From: Caprimulgus europaeus
Taxonomy: Eukaryota; Chordata; Aves; Caprimulgiformes; Caprimulgidae
NCBI GenBank assembly: GCA_907165065.1
Contig: OU015541.1
Span: 8,752,501 to 8,816,500, forward strand
Direction: 5' to 3'
DNA length: 64,000 nucleotides
Part shown: piece by piece, positions 13,291 to 27,480 of the stretch
How the letters are laid out: each line of letters starts with the position of its first letter
Numbering within the stretch: the stretch's first letter is position 1
The notes under the pieces: generated by a model
What the model saw: the letters and a program-made list of their open reading frames with translations, nothing else
What the model was told of the DNA's origin: nothing
Database searches by the model: none
Program-made: the position numbers and the translations under genes

Positions 13291-16200
13291 ACTTAGTCCA
13301 TACCTCTGGCCACACAAAAGGAGACGCTCAGTAACACTTGAAACTCCCATGTAAAGCTGATACGCAGGCGTAACCGTAACGGGGGGACTCCCTGCCATGA
13401 GATAGTGCTCAGGTCAAGCACAGGGGGTGAGCACAGCCCCATCGCTCACTGTCCAAGGCAGGTGATGGTTATTGGACCCCCTCAGGACACACTTTGCTCA
13501 GGGGAAGGGGCTCAAAGTGTCAGTCCTGGGCTGGCGTGCCTGGGGGGAGCAGAAGTGCTGCCCGTGGGACACCGGCTCTGCCAGAGCACCTGCTCCAAGG
13601 TCTCGGGACAGGGTTACCCAATCTCCGGGCGGACTAACGCAAGCAGCGTCTTGCACAAGTGGCTGCTGTCGGCATATTTTGGGGCTTAGTGGTGAGGGAT
13701 GGGGATTGCTCTTGGCTGTGGAGTGCTCCAGGCTGCAGCCAGGCGCCGAGGTGGGGGAAACAGCCTGCGCTGTTGTGCTACAAGCCAACAGTTCCAGTGT
13801 ATGGAGACACGTGGAAAACAGCCCAGAAACTGCAAGCTTGGCCTGGTGTGGGGAATGACTCACCCTTGGCACTCTCCCCCCAGCACATCACCACCTTCCC
13901 AGCAGCCTGCAAGGGCAGGGGATCCCCCCAGTGTGGCTGGACCCACACCTGGAGCTGCCGGCTGGATGTGGCAATCGCTGTGGAGAACACCCAGGGGAAG
14001 GTCCGATCCTGCCACGCACCAAGTCCCGCGTGAGCTCTGCACCATGCATATCTCGCCCTTTGCTTTCCACCCTACTTGGCTGCAATCCAAGCCCTGGGTG
14101 AGGGTCTGCAGCCAGCGGGACTGGGGTCCCTGCCACCTCTTCAAGGAACATGTTAACCACGACACCCCTGTCCAGCCCAAACCCTCCCTCTCAGAGGGGA
14201 ACCTTTCAGGCAGGCAGTGGCCAAGGCAGCATCACATGGGAAGGGTCCAGTTGTGCTTCATGTTTTAAATATTTTGGGGGAACCCTCAGGGAACAGCTGT
14301 GCCACTGCCATGGGGACCCACAAAGCCCTGTGCATCCAGAGGACGTGTTCTGGCCTGACCAAGGGGCTGTGAAGCAGCTGGTGTGTTTCTCCTCACTATT
14401 TGCTTTATCAGGGGAAGTCACAATTGTTTGCTGCAGTTGCAGGACAAGGCTGTAGGAAGGCCCCTGTGCTCTGACACAGCATGTACACACAGCCCCACAG
14501 CAGCCGTGGGAGAGCTGGGCATCCATGACAAAGTACAACCCCCCTGTGATCTCACTTGGCCCCCTTGGGAGGAAATCAACAACTGGTCAGTTTGCAAGAA
14601 AGACAGACACCAAAGTGAAAGCAAATGGAGGTTATTTTCAAGGCAGGAGAAGCAGCCCTGACTGTTGGAGCAGGAGCCCCACACCTGCCCCATGCACAGA
14701 GCCAGCCCAGCCCCATTTCTCAAATACAGTCACCATGCTGGGGACCCAGGTGTGGAATGAGGCAGGGGTTTAGTTTCTAAGCATCACCTATGAACCCCAA
14801 ACAACTACAACAGCAGAGGAAAGTGAGGCAGCTCTTGTCACAGAGCCTCCTGAAGACACACCATCACAGGTAACAGGGGACTTGCAATATCCAGGGGTTT
14901 TAGGGCAGCTCTGGATCACACAGTGTGCCCACCTCCCATGGGGCATGCAACGAGAAGTGAGCCATGTGTCCACACCAGCACAATTTGGGGCAGAGGCACA
15001 TCTCCCTTCTGCTCCCCAGTCCCACCTTTGGGTGGTGAGGGCCAGAGGAGCATTTCAGTAGCCACATGCCCAGTTGTGTGCACAGGGAGCAGGACTTGGC
15101 CATATTCCCCAGACACTTCATCCCCCAATGCTGCCAGCAGCAGGGTCTTCGTGGCCAGGGGCAGCAATGCCTGACCATGAGCTGGCCACACACTATCAAT
15201 CACTGTTGAGCCACCCGGTGCCTCCCACCCTGAGAGCTTCTTGAAAGAAACTCTTAATTTTCAACACCTACTTAAGGCTCTTCAGGCTGTGTTGCTGCTG
15301 GCAGACATGAGCTCATGCTGGTGCTCGCAGGCATGTGCTACCCTGCTCCAAGGCTCACGCCTCAGCAAAACGTCTCCCACAGCTCCCTAGCAGGCACCAG
15401 GCAAGCACCATCTGAAAAGCAAAAGGTGGGGTCACAGGCAACAGCCCCCTCACTGCCAGCATGGATCTCAAGGCAAGGCAGACTCAAGGTTTTAAATAGG
15501 AAAGCCTTAAAAGGACCTGGATCCTCCTGTGCACTCACTCAGTGTATCTGCATTGTTCACTTAGGATGGAGGTATTAATGGTGTCCCCTAACTGGTGGAC
15601 ACAGATAAGACCCTGTGTTTGCATCCCCTGCTGACACAGGCACAGCCCCAGGCCCTGCAATATCATCCAGTTCATGACTCGCCAGCACAGGGTTGGGAGT
15701 GGGGTTCATGCTGCATCTTCCCAGAGAGCTCCTGCTGTCCCAGGGTGACTGTGCCACAGAGAAAGAGCACAGTCCTTGGGAGGGTGCTCCTGCCTGCCCT
15801 GGTCAGTCTGCTCTTGGAGCAGCCAAGACATTCCCTCCCCAGGTGATTCCTAATGGGGCAGAGCCAGAGGAAGGTCCTGTTTCAGTGGGAAGCTAAATGG
15901 CAGATGGTTTTCAGCTGCTCCTGTGCCAGGGTGTGAGCAATCAAGCCCTAGGGCTCCTGCTAAAGGGTGGCTGTGCTTAAACAAGCACCCCGAGGTGCAT
16001 GTGCCACTGAAGGGGCCTCCTCCAGGCATGTAGAAATCAAGTGGGTGGCGCCAAAGGGGAGGTTTGCCCCTGTCCCTCAGCCCTGTGTGTAGGCTGGACT
16101 TGGGTGTAGGGCAGGAGAAGCCCAGCCCTGCTGCCCTGGCAGCACCCACCACTGCAGGGTGGTCCCTTCCCCTGGCACATTGGGCTGGATGAGCACAGCC

Positions 16201-17730
16201 AGGAAGAGTGGATGGTTTCTCACCAGTCCTTGGCTACCACAACTGTTTTCTTCTGGCTAACCACAGCCCTGGCCACATGTGAAGGTCCCAGGCCCTGGGG
16301 GAGGAAAGCCTTTGGTGATTTCCTCCTGCTTCATGCAAGCTGAGCTCCTGTGAACACCACATGAAAGAGCTGGGAGGAGGAGAGGGCACAAGGAAGGTCT
16401 CAAGAAGAAAAAAAAAGCTTTGTGCCCTGGAAACAAGCTGTGTTGCCAAGACAAAATAACGCTGCCCAGCCAGAGATGCCAGGTTGTCCTAAACTGCCCA
16501 GGCAAGAGATGCCCTGTGTGTAGGACTGCTGAGCAGCCTCAGTCTGTGGGTTTCCAAGACATTTATGCTGTGTGGAACAGAAGAGGAGTCTGATACTGAC
16601 CACATGTCTGGGATGAGGTCTCTCATGGTGCTACCTTACAGAGTCACCACATACCCCAGAGGAAAGGCTGGAGCTGGGGGGGCTGCTCAGCACTGCAGGA
16701 CAGACAGAGGCTAGGTGGGGATAAAGGGGTTAAAAATCCAGGAAAAGCTGCAAATGGATTTCACAGATGGCCCTTTAGCCACAACTGCAAACCTTCACAG
16801 GTTGCATGCTCTGCTTGTGTCAGTCCCTGGACACCCGTGCTACCCTGTGGGTGCTGCAGCAAGGGGGGGTAGCTGGCTCTTGAGGACCCCCATCCCCTCC
16901 AGCACCCCCAGGAGAAGGCACAGGGCAGAGGCTGGGATGAAGCAGCGTGGCCTTGGTTTCAGCAGGAGACATGGAAAAAAAAAAAAGACAGATGAGGTCA
17001 CTGCAAAGCAGTCGTGTAGGATGTGATACAGGAGCGGGGAGTATGGAGGAACAAGGAGCTATTGTAACCCTGCAAAGCAGGGGAAAAACCAGCTGTGGGG
17101 ATGGCTGCTCACCTCTTGCTCACGCCAGACACTTGGGGGGTTCACTTGTCTGAGGTCACGTAAAACGGGTCTAGGAGTGAGTAAAAAGGAGGTGGGTGAG
17201 GAGGGGCGGGATGCTGCAGTGGAGGCATGGACGTGGCTTTTCTCCCCATTGCGCCAGCCCTGTGGTGGGAAAGTACCAGTGCAGCCAGCTCAGGTACAGT
17301 GAAACAGCTGGAAAACACCTGGCACAGCACTGGGAATACTGTGTGCACGGATCTGCCCTGTTCACCCTCATCCTCCCTGCTCCTGGGGTGTTTGCTGGGG
17401 ATGGGCCATGGGATGGGGTTGCTTTGAGCCTGTGGAGCATCTCTGAGCAGTGGTGGGGGCTGGAGCAGGGTCTGGGGCACAAAACGAAGAGCCCTTCCCT
17501 CTTCTCACCACCCTTTGAGCCTCCCAACTTTACAGCCTTCCAATGTTATGCCATGCTGTGCCCGGTTGGCAGCAGGTGGCTCCATGCCGTAGGGTTGGGT
17601 GTACCTGCCCGTGGCACCAAGACCCATCGGGGCCATTATCCCGGGACGCACGGGAGGTCCATGGCTCTGGCTGGGGCCACACACTGACCTGAGGCTCCAG
17701 CCCTGGAGTCACCCCCTTCCTTGGAATAGG

Positions 17731-17896
17731 CTGGGACAGGCTGGCCAGAGAGGCTGTGGAGTCTCCAGCTCTGGAGATGTTCAAAACCCCCCTGGATTCT
17801 TTCCTGTGCAATCTGGTGTAGGGAACCTGCTTTGGCAGGGGGGTTGGACTGGATGATCTCCTGAGGTCCCTTCCAACCCTTACTCTTCTGTGATTC
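17731..17896 (+). mobile_element. CR1 LINE 3' end fragment
   Basis: The stretch reads as the end of an avian CR1 element: GCCAGAGAGGCTGTGGAG, then the nearly diagnostic GGTTGGACTGGATGATCTCC and GGTCCCTTCCAACCC, and a terminal TTCTGTGATTC. Only about 165 bp of the 3' untranslated end is present, with no reverse transcriptase, as expected from the 5' truncation usual for CR1. The inner CTGCTTTGGCAGGGGG variant points to one of the older subfamilies, but I cannot assign it. It fixes the strand as plus and supports a bird or other sauropsid source. Confidence 0.93.
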
Positions 17897-20592
17897 CCTC
17901 CCTCAGCCCCAGCTCCACTGCAGCTCCCATCCCTCCCGTCACCATCGCCATCGCCCCAGCCCTGGCCAGCCCCGTGGTGGCACGAGGCGGCCGCGGCTCC
18001 GTGCTGCAGACTTTCTGTCTGCGCGGGGACTTCCCGTCCCCATACGGCGCTGCCGGCGCGAAACCAAAGACCGGCTTGTTCGGCTGCCTGAGCCGCCTCC
18101 GCGCTGACTGCCCTGCTCTGTTCCCGCTAGGAATAATATACCCAGAGCTCTGAGCATAAATTGAGTTTCCCAGAGCCAGGCTGGTGGGGAGACTTTAATG
18201 GGAAGGAAAATAAACTGTGTACTCGGCGTGCGGGGAGAGGTGTGGTGTTGGCTGAGGGGCGCCGGGAAAAAGCTCCTCTTGGTTTTCTTTTTTTTTTTCC
18301 CCCAACTTGTTTGCAGAGGGAGCACACGTATCCATGCCCTCCTGTGCAAGTTGTTTGCTTCCCAGGATGCCAAGGAAAAGAGAGGCATTCTGACATGCTG
18401 AAGTAGCTGCTTGAGAGCTCTGGGGCCTCTGATCTGCCAAAGCATATCGGTGGCTCAGCGCTGAGCCCGGCTCTTGGAGGAGGCAGTTGCTTCAGGAGAA
18501 GCTGCTTCTTTTCTCCCCAAATTGCTCCTCTCAGGCCTGACTCTGCCTGAGCTGCGGGGCTCTGAAGAGGCTCTCCCACCAAGGAGGGACCCGCTGGGAG
18601 CGATGCTGCTGTGCCGGGAGGGTGACGGCGCGTTCCTGATTTCTCAGCACAATGCCGCGATTCAGGGACTTGGGAAAGCACATGAGTCACGCTGTGAACT
18701 TCCCCAGCCAGTCACCGCTGGGAAACACGCTCACAGCTGCTAAGCCAGCCCCAAAATGCCTCCTGCTCAGGAATAATCCCCACCACCTCTCCCTTCCTGC
18801 CTGCTCCTGGTGCTGGCTGGGGCTGCTCCTGGGAATGTCAGCAGCCAAGGGACAAGGGTGCAGGGAGAGCGGTCAGAGCATCCAAGGGCGGGGAGCAGCA
18901 TAGTATTTGGATGTAGGAGAAGAAAAGTGCCCATGTTTAATTGCTTGGCCACACGTGGTGGACAGCAGCAACCCTGGCTGCTTTTGAGGCAGCTGGGACC
19001 CACATTCCCCCTGTCCCCCCCGGCGGAGGAGGCTCTATTGACTTAACTCTGGGGCTGCACCTATTTGTGTTTGCAAAGCCTTTGAAGTCCTCGGGGAGAA
19101 GATCAGGGCCTTCGGATGTGCCTGTGACTCAGGAAAATCCACCCCCTCTATGACCAATAATTATCCCAGGCGGGAGCTGCAGGCAGGGGGGGCAGAGGGC
19201 GTCCCCCCACCCACAGCCAGCCCTGGGCGGGCAGCAGGAGGGACACGGTCGGGCTTCCCCGGGGTGTCAGGGTGGCTGAGAAAAGTCCACAGGTTTGGGA
19301 AACAGCGTTTCTCTGAAAATGTTCACTGTCAGCTTTCACCAAACACCAGAAATACAAATGGGAAGTGAAATCCCACTTTTATAAAAATATTTGCTTTGAG
19401 CTGTAAGGAGCCTTACTAAGGGAAAGGGTGGGTTTGAGTTTCTTTTCAGTGTGATGCTCCGCTACCCGGCTCCCCATGAAGGCACCCCCCGCCATGTCCC
19501 CAGGGCCACGTGCTGGTGGCCATGTCCCACCTGCATCCCCCCACCTCTACAAAATCCAGCTGAGCCAAGGCAGGTATCCAGGGGTCCTGGGGAGTGACCC
19601 TGGTGTGGCTTGGGGCAAGCTGCCACTTGTGGGGGGGTGAACAGTGCTTCATTGCCCCACAAAGCCCATCTGGAGGTGCCCCCCATCCCGTGTCCAGCTT
19701 CCTCCGAGGAGAGCCGTGCCCCGGCGCCGGAGCCTCTGTCTGTGCCGTATCCTGCTGAGTAACGCCGGTCCACATCCATACATGGGGAAGAGCTGGGCGA
19801 GAGGCTTTCTCCTCTGTCAGACCTCTCCCTCGCTCAGTAAATAACATTCCTGCTAACACTGGTATGTGGAAAACTTTCCAGCTCTCCGGCTAACGTCAGC
19901 GTGGCGGCTCCATCGCCCACCCCCGCGAGCAGGGTCTGTGCTCCCCTTGGGCGAGGGCTGCACCTCAGCAGCGGGGTCCCCACTCACCCACCCCTGCTGG
20001 CTCTGTCTGCACAGACAGCGTTTTATTTTGAGGGCAATGCAAATCTCAGACAATCTGTGGTTCCCTGAGCCCCACTGGGGCTGCTGAGGGGATGCCTTGA
20101 AGCCATGAGTTCTCCAAGTGACTAATGCATCAGCAAAAACCATCGTCTCACCGCAGCTCTCCCAGCCCAGGCTGCACAGCCACCTCCCGCCGAACCCCGG
20201 ATCCTCCGCTCCTGCCGCAGCAGCTCCTGGGGTCATTCATGGGGTGAGAAAGAGCCGGAGAGAGGAGGTGGTGGGTGCAGGGGGACCTGAGCATCGGCAC
20301 AGGGCGACTCACCCGCATGTCCCTGCCCAGCCCCACTTTGTGCAGCCCGTGGGTGACTCAGGAATGAAACCAGGACACCCTCCCTCCTGCCCAGCCTGAG
20401 CTCTGGCTCATTCACTTCTCCCTTTGTGCCCAGGTGAGCAGCGGCAGAGGGGCAGGTTGGGAAAGGTGGTGGGGGCTTCCCCGCAGCCCCCCCACCTCCC
20501 CCTGCCACCAGCTATGACCCACAGCTGCAGTGCTGCCCCGTCCTGAGGTGCAGCACTGGTGTGGGCACAGCTAGGGCTCTGCTGGAGTGGCC

Positions 20593-20628
20593 ACTGTCGC
20601 TGCGGGTGGCACTGTCGCTGCGGGTGGC
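20593..20628 (+). repeat. perfect 18 bp tandem duplication
   Basis: ACTGTCGCTGCGGGTGGC occurs twice head to tail (20,593-20,610 and 20,611-20,628) without a mismatch, so the duplication is recent or a sequencing-level copy variant. Confidence 0.9.
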
Positions 20629-23600
20629 ACTTGCCTTTGCTGCTGTGGACTCCAAGGGCCACAGCAGACAGCATCCATCTCACACGGGGCTGGTGCAACA
20701 CCACCCCGGGTTCCCCCGCCATGCGCTTGGCACAGAGCTATGGCACTAGGCTGGTGCTGAGGTGTGATTTTGATTGCTGATTAAGGCAGCAATCTCTACT
20801 TGCTCACAAAAAGAGGTTTTAGATTTGTCCAAGAATTGCCTGGGACAATTTAACGGTGTTAATTCAAAGAGTGTTCCATTCTCCAAGGCTGTCGAGGACT
20901 TGACAAGAGCCAGCTCAGGGTTGGCAGGCAGGGGTGCTCGGGGTCACTCACCCTGTGCATCAACTAACCTGTGTGGAGGAAGCTAAAAACTGACCCCAGG
21001 CCTGTGGTGACAGTCAAGATGGTCTTGACATGTGGAGCTGGACTATGAAGCCCATGCAAGATTCATCTGTGAACGTCCTCAAAGCTTTTGTGTTTTGGTT
21101 CCAGGTTTACCCTCACCTGGAATGCAAACACACACAAAAGCAAAGCTTTGGGCTGTCTGCAAATGCCCAGCTCTGAGCATCTGGACTGGGCTGATCCCTG
21201 GGGGTGGGTGCCAGGGCTTCCCCTCCCACTGCTGGCAAGCGTGGCCCTGGCCTTCCCCACCACCTTCCTGAGCCACTGCTGCATGCCAGGGCCACCTCCT
21301 CACAACCACTTCCCAGCTGCAGAGCTGGTGCCCTTAGCAATTTGGGAAAGTCCCCGCCGCAGGCAGGGTGCCTCGTGCGGCTCTGTCCCACCCTGTGTGC
21401 TCTCACTGTGCTGCTTCCCGGTGCTGCTTCCCGCAGTGCCCACCACCGGGAACCGGGAGGGGAATTTTTGCTCTTGTTCCTCAGCAGCCGTGCATTCCCC
21501 TGCGAGGCCATGGCATGCCAGCCACATCCCTGCTCACCGGGCTGCTGGCCCTCTTCCCAGATTGATCCAAGGAGGCTCCCTGCTCATTTCTGGCCTCAAA
21601 GGGAACTCCAGGTTGCAAAGGACTGGGGGATGAGCCCAAGTGTGGTTGTATCCCGGCTCTGTGTCCATGGAGGAAGGGTTCTGACTGATTATTCCCACCA
21701 TAGATCCAGGCAGAGACAGTAAAAGGGGTACTGGTAGCCCTGGGGAGTTGATGTGTTTCATCAACTGTGCCAAGGTGTGGGCTCCCTGCCGGAAAACTGG
21801 AGTAGGAGCCGGAGCTCCAGGTCTTGGTGCGGAGGTGGCCCCACCTCATCCACTGGAGCCTTCCTGGCCATTCAGCAGAGGAAACGTGTGCTGAGGGCTG
21901 CTGGGGATGGGCTGTTTCCTCCCCTGGGTTTTTCCTTCTCTTTTTTTGCCCTATTTAGGTATGTAGAGATCAGTGAAGGGAAGCTTGGCTGGCATGGGGC
22001 TGGGGATGTGTGGAGCAATGGGTCCTGGTGTGGGGCTATCCTCCCTGTGGGGTCCACCCTGCCCATCTCCTCCTCTCTCCCTTCAGCCAGAGATGCTGTG
22101 ACACATCCCCGCAGCAGGTCCAACCCTGCACAAGCCCTGGGGCCATGGAGCATCCCTGGCTCTGCACTTTGAGCTGGCTTTGTGCTTCCTGCGATGGGAA
22201 GAGGCCGGATCCTGGCGCGGCAGCCGGGCTGCACTCCCCCTGACAGGGCTGTGCGCAGTCAGCACTGCTTTAGCAGCGGGGATCTGGCCCTCCCCTCACG
22301 CCTCCCTGCCAGCTTCTCCATGAGTAATGACACAAACGTGCCTCTCGCCCTGTCCCCGGTGCTGGGCTCCTCACCGGGGCGTTCACAGGCTCCGCTCTCG
22401 CTTCCCCGTCTCTGTTTTGCATCAGAGCAGCTCCCGTCCGTCTGTCTGTCTCCTCTTCTCCCCCTGACGCAGCTTCCAGATGGTGTTAAATACCCGAAAG
22501 GAGAAGCGAGCCAGGCAGACAGGCTGTAGGCAGATCTGGGGTCAGGCAGCCCCCCGGCACTGCATCCCAAGGGCCAGCCCTGTGTCCCCACCAAGGTGAC
22601 AATAAGGACATTTGCTAGTTGGAAGAGCTGCGAGCTAATCCTGCCCCTGAGTGCCAGGAAGCCACCCAGGAACTCACCGAGAGGGTGAAAAGTACTGACA
22701 GGCTCCCCTGAATGTGAGGGGCACAGAGGGGGATCAAAGCAGCACCCCTACCCCAGCAGCACCCCCTGTCACCTCCACTGCTGTTGGGGCATCAGCCACA
22801 CCAGCGTCCCACCCCAGCTGTGAGGGAGAAGGGCAGGCTGTGCTCCCAGCGATCCCAACAGCACAGCCCCAACCTGGCAGCTGGTGGGTGACACTCTGCC
22901 TGAAATCAGAGGGAAGAAGGATACATTTGGATGAAAGAAAGAGCTTCTCCCAGGATGGGACTGAAAGTGAGAGCCTCGCACTGCCCCACATGCTCCCAGC
23001 CTGCTGCTGGGTGTTAGGGGACAGATGTCACAGCTGTGGGCACAATGGATTGACACATGGATGGTGGGACCTGGAAACTTTGCACTGGCAGCCTAATTGC
23101 TCATTTGCTGTGGGTCTCCACAGTGAAATGTTTGTCTTAAAGCAGCCCCTGGAGCTGTAGGGTTGTTCTGAGACACACTTTGCTGTTCACACTCGAGAGG
23201 TGGGGGAAGCACTGGGTCTCCGTTGACCCCAGCAATGGAGTAATTCAGACAGGGCGATGCAGCTGGCGAGGGGTGGCCGTGGGTGCTGCCAGACCTCTCC
23301 GTGGCACTGCCAACACTGGGAGGATTAGTGGCTGGGAAGTGAGTTTTTGCTGAGCTGTAGTTACAAGGAAGGGAAATAATGAAAATAAAAACACAGTGTT
23401 TCCAACTGTCTCTTAGCATGCCTGAAAATCTGGTGGGATGGCTGTCTCTGTCAGCACGCCTACGGATCCTGTCCTGCTTCCCGAGCCCAGCCTGGAGAGG
23501 GAGAGGAGTGGAAAAGGCAGGGAAACAGCATTACTGGAAGGGAGGGATTAGAAGAGCTCAAAGATGAAGGGAGATGGTGAAAAATGTCCTGCTTGTTTGG

Positions 23601-25559
23601 GACCTGGACCAGTACAGCCTCACATTAGTGGTCAGTGCAGTGTGAGGAGCCCACGGTGCCAAAAAACATCTTGAAGAGTTCATGGAGTGGGTGAGGGGGG
23701 CAAAGAGGGACCCCAGAGCCTGGGCAGCCACGTAACCCAGACCCACCCCTCTTCCCCAGGCTGACCAGTACATTTTGGTGTGCAGGGGACACCCTTGTAA
23801 CTGGGAGGCTTTCCAGCTGGCTGCTGCGTGAGGGATGTGTCTCTCTGCCACCACATTACCCGGGCAGTGTGCTGATCTGTGCACAGATGTGGTGCAGACG
23901 AATGACTGAGACACCCCTGGGCTTTTCCTGCTGAGAAAAAGGGACTATTGTTGGCATTCAAACTGGGATGTTCTGCTCTGGTCATCCAGGCAGGGGTTGC
24001 TGGTGGGACCCTCACAGTATTGGAAAGTGGGACAGATGTTGAAGAGGAGCTGCCAGTGTTTGGCTTATTCAGGAGTGTGCAAATGACAGTAGGCACATCT
24101 GTTGTGTAAGACACATGTTAATAAAGTGCCTTTTGTAGCAGGATGGTGGTGGGAAGCAGTTTTGTAGTGGCTTTGAAAGGTTCAGGGAGCTGGGCACATC
24201 AGATAACAAGCTGGATGGAAAAGTTATTGGGGTGGAGAAGAGCGTGTGCTCTCCTGATGGACACTGGGACTCTGGTGGTGCTGAGGGACCCATCCAAGGA
24301 ATTAAAGGGCATTTCTGAGGCAAAGCCCTTGTGCACACCACTGTGGTGTGGGAATTAGCTCTCACATGACTCTTTGGCCAAAATTTGCCCAGGTCACCAG
24401 TGCTGAACACCCTCCCAGTCAGCATCCCCAGTCCTTGTGATGCCCAAGGGCCGCAGGGAGCACAGCTGCCCATAACAGCTGCCCCTTCCCCCAGTCAGGC
24501 ACAGCAGCTTCAGTATCAGGATTTATCCCATGCCCAGATGTGAGGACCCCTCCTGCAGATCCCAGACCTGAAGCCTCCAGCCCACCTCCACGGGATGAGC
24601 TTGGCAGGAGCTGAGCTCATCCCATGGATATCCTGGGCATTGCCTGGGCACCCTGTCCTGGCTCCTCTGCCCTTATCCTGGTGGTATCAGGGGTCTGTGT
24701 GAGGGTTGCCCTGACTGGAAGGGACATGTCACAGCTTATCCAAACTCCATGGGGATGATCCAGGCAATGGGACCAGTTTGGTGACATTTTCACCTGCTTC
24801 TGTAGCCCTGGGTCCCCTGTTGACCTGGAGGTGAGTGAGACAGCACGCTGAGAACGCATTTCTGCATTCACATCTTCAGCTGCCTGGGAAAGACCCACAC
24901 ACACACACATCCCCAGGAGCCATATGGGTCCTGTCCCCAAGCCCCTCTTGCAGAGGGTGATGCTCAGCATCCCTGGGGAACAGCAGTGAGGCTCAGCCAC
25001 CCAAGCGGTGGGTTGGCTGGGAGGGCAAGGGATGTGTGGTTAGCTGGAGACAGCTCCTCTGCCGCAGTGGCCGTGGAGGGGACGGTCCCCTCCCAGCACG
25101 GCGGTGCTGGTGGTCCCCAGCACAAACAGCCCTTTAAGGGCTGGCAGGTTGTGCGGCTCAATCCTCCCTTGTTCTGCCCCCGCCAGCAGAGCGGGGTGGC
25201 AGGCGCCCGCGCTGGACCCAGGGCTGTTTCCAAAGGTGGTATTCCTCTCCAGCTCTCCCTCTTAGAAAAATCAAACCCTTCCAGCAGAAAGGGAGACGCT
25301 GGGCAGGAGCCTGCGGGAGGGGATGGCCAACAGCACCCGCTGGGCAGGGACATGAGAAACAGGACACAGGACAGAGGACACAAGGACCCTTCCTTCCAAC
25401 AGACCCTTTGGGATATTGGAATGGCTGATGCTGCTTATTAGGATTAATAAGTATTAATTATTAATAACTATAATACTTTGATCACCTATATATAAGCTGG
25501 TCTCTCTTTTTCACCCTTAAACTCCAAAGCTCTTTAGAAAGAACGGTCAGGGTCACTAA

Positions 25560-25605
25560 GGCTGTACTAAAGATGGGGAAACTGAGGCAAGGAGGGGACT
25601 GAGGC
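25560..25605 (+). repeat. possible MIR/L2-like relic
   Basis: AGATGGGGAAACTGAGGCA matches the well-known conserved segment of MIR and L2 tails. Only about 20 bp is convincing and the flanks do not extend it, so chance or strong decay are both possible. Confidence 0.3.
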
Positions 25606-27029
25606 TGGCACCGCATCTTCCTGTCCAGCCAGCAGCACTGGAAGAGAGCTGGCCCACGGCGACAGGGCACAGGGGCTCTCCCAGTACCAAGAGAAGCCCC
25701 GGCGCTCTCACCCGCAGTGGGACCAGTGCTGAGCTCAGCTCACAGCCTCCTCTCCTAAGCCCTGGCTCAGGCTGCATTTCAAAAATGCTCTTAAGCGCTG
25801 CGGCAGCGCGGGACAGGACTGAGGGGGAAGATGGGGCCGGGGCCTGGCTGCAGTCCCTGCAGGAGCCCGGGGATGCCAGCGAGATAATGAGAGGGGATGT
25901 TAAACATTACTGCAGTCACAGGGCTATTTATCTGACACGAACAGAGGCAGCCAGGAATCCTCCAGGGTGCACAGCTCAACTTAGACCCCATCAAAGTTCC
26001 TTTTATTCCCTGTGTTTTGGCTGACGTTAAAACAGCCCCTGAATTGCTCCTGCGGGAGCCGGCTTCCACGCCTGGCGTCAGGTCTGCCGCTCGCTCCGGC
26101 CAGCGGCCGTGGGGCTGGGGCCAGGCTGCACCCGTCTGCCCGCACCCCCCGGCACCCAGCACCCATCTGAGCGGGGCAGGGTGGGCAGCGCCACAGGGCA
26201 GATGTCGGCAGAGGATGCAGGATCGGAGCTGATGTTCCCCTTTTGACACCAGCCGTTCCGGGACTCCGAGGGCTCCCGGCTCTGGCAGGGTTCTGCGGGA
26301 CGGGAGCAGAGCCCCAGCCAGGAGGGAGAAGCCAAAGAGGGCATTTTTCCAGAAGCCAGGCTCGGGCTGCCTGCATGCAGCCGTCTTCCCAGCGCCGGTG
26401 CTGCCAGGAAAGGATCCTCCTGTGCTCTGAGATTTTCTGGTGGATTTTTTTTTTTTTCTATCCTGAAATAGGAAAAAATCTGAAAAATCTCAAGAGATGG
26501 CACCGTCCCTGGGCAGAAGCACGGCAGGCTGAGCAGAGCCTCTTAAATAAAGAGCTTACCTTTCCAAGCAAAGCCTGTTGTGACCTAGAAACATACTTAG
26601 TTTTAGGGGGGAACACACCAAAATGGGACAATTTAGAATCTTTCCAAACATTTTTTGGATCCCTGACCTCCTGCCCTGCTCTTCCTCACCAGCTGCTCCT
26701 GGACATGGCTTTGGGGCTACAAAATGACCATGGCCAGGGACAGTAGTGACATGGAGCTGATTTACATGGCCATGCTTTATGTGGCCAAGGCAGGTGCCCA
26801 CAGCAGTGCCAAGGGGATGCCCAGAGAGCACAAGGTGCCACCACAGCCCTGTCACCCATCACTGCTGCTGACCACATAGGTGACAGGAGCCAGGAGCTGT
26901 TCCCGAGGCAGAGCAAGGCAGGAGGGCAGTGAGGCAGGCAGAGGCTGGGGAATTCAGTTTCAGAAGTGGAAGAGACAATTTCCAAGCCGTCATGTCGGTG
27001 CGTGGTGATGAGCCGGGGCTGCTTCAAAA

Positions 27030-27480
27030 GGAACCAGCTTTAAATGGATCAAGCTCCGAGCCAAAAGCATAAACACTAGGAGGAAGTTTGGCTAAAGTTA
27101 AATCATGTTTTATTTAAAAATCTCCCTCTCCCTGTTGTAAGATGGAAACTCTCCATCTGAAAAGTGAAACTAAGATTGGAAACAGTCCGCAGTCATTAAG
27201 TTTATGCTGCTTTTTTTTTCTCTCTCTCTGGCTTCTCAAGTAAAATATCAACTGGCTCCACTGTCAGGGACAGGAAACATTAGTAATAAGTTCATAGATT
27301 TACATTTTCCCCAGGGAAATACAGGAATATCAGAGATCAAAAGTTGCAGAAAGGAGTTATTTTTATACAGAGTGATTTGCAACCAGCATTCATTGGGGGG
27401 AGTAAATAAATTACCGGCCCTTCACTTTGGGGTTGTTTAAGTTCTTTTTCTTTAATGCCATCCCTTTTAACTACTGTAGA
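27030..27480. promoter_or_regulatory. AT-rich island, candidate noncoding element
   Basis: About 450 bp of complex AT-rich sequence with no coding frame: AAAGTTAAATCATG, CATTAAGTTTATGC and TAATAAGTTCATAG motifs plus a T-run near 27,210. It stands out against GC-rich flanks. Conservation untested. Confidence 0.22.

Noticed and set aside
13440-16500. Possible protein-coding exons in several frames of 100-190 residues
   Set aside because: No family resemblance, competing frames on the other strand, and no consistent donor-acceptor pairing.
24894-24911. (CA)n tract
   Set aside because: Eight or nine dinucleotides only, ordinary for vertebrate DNA.
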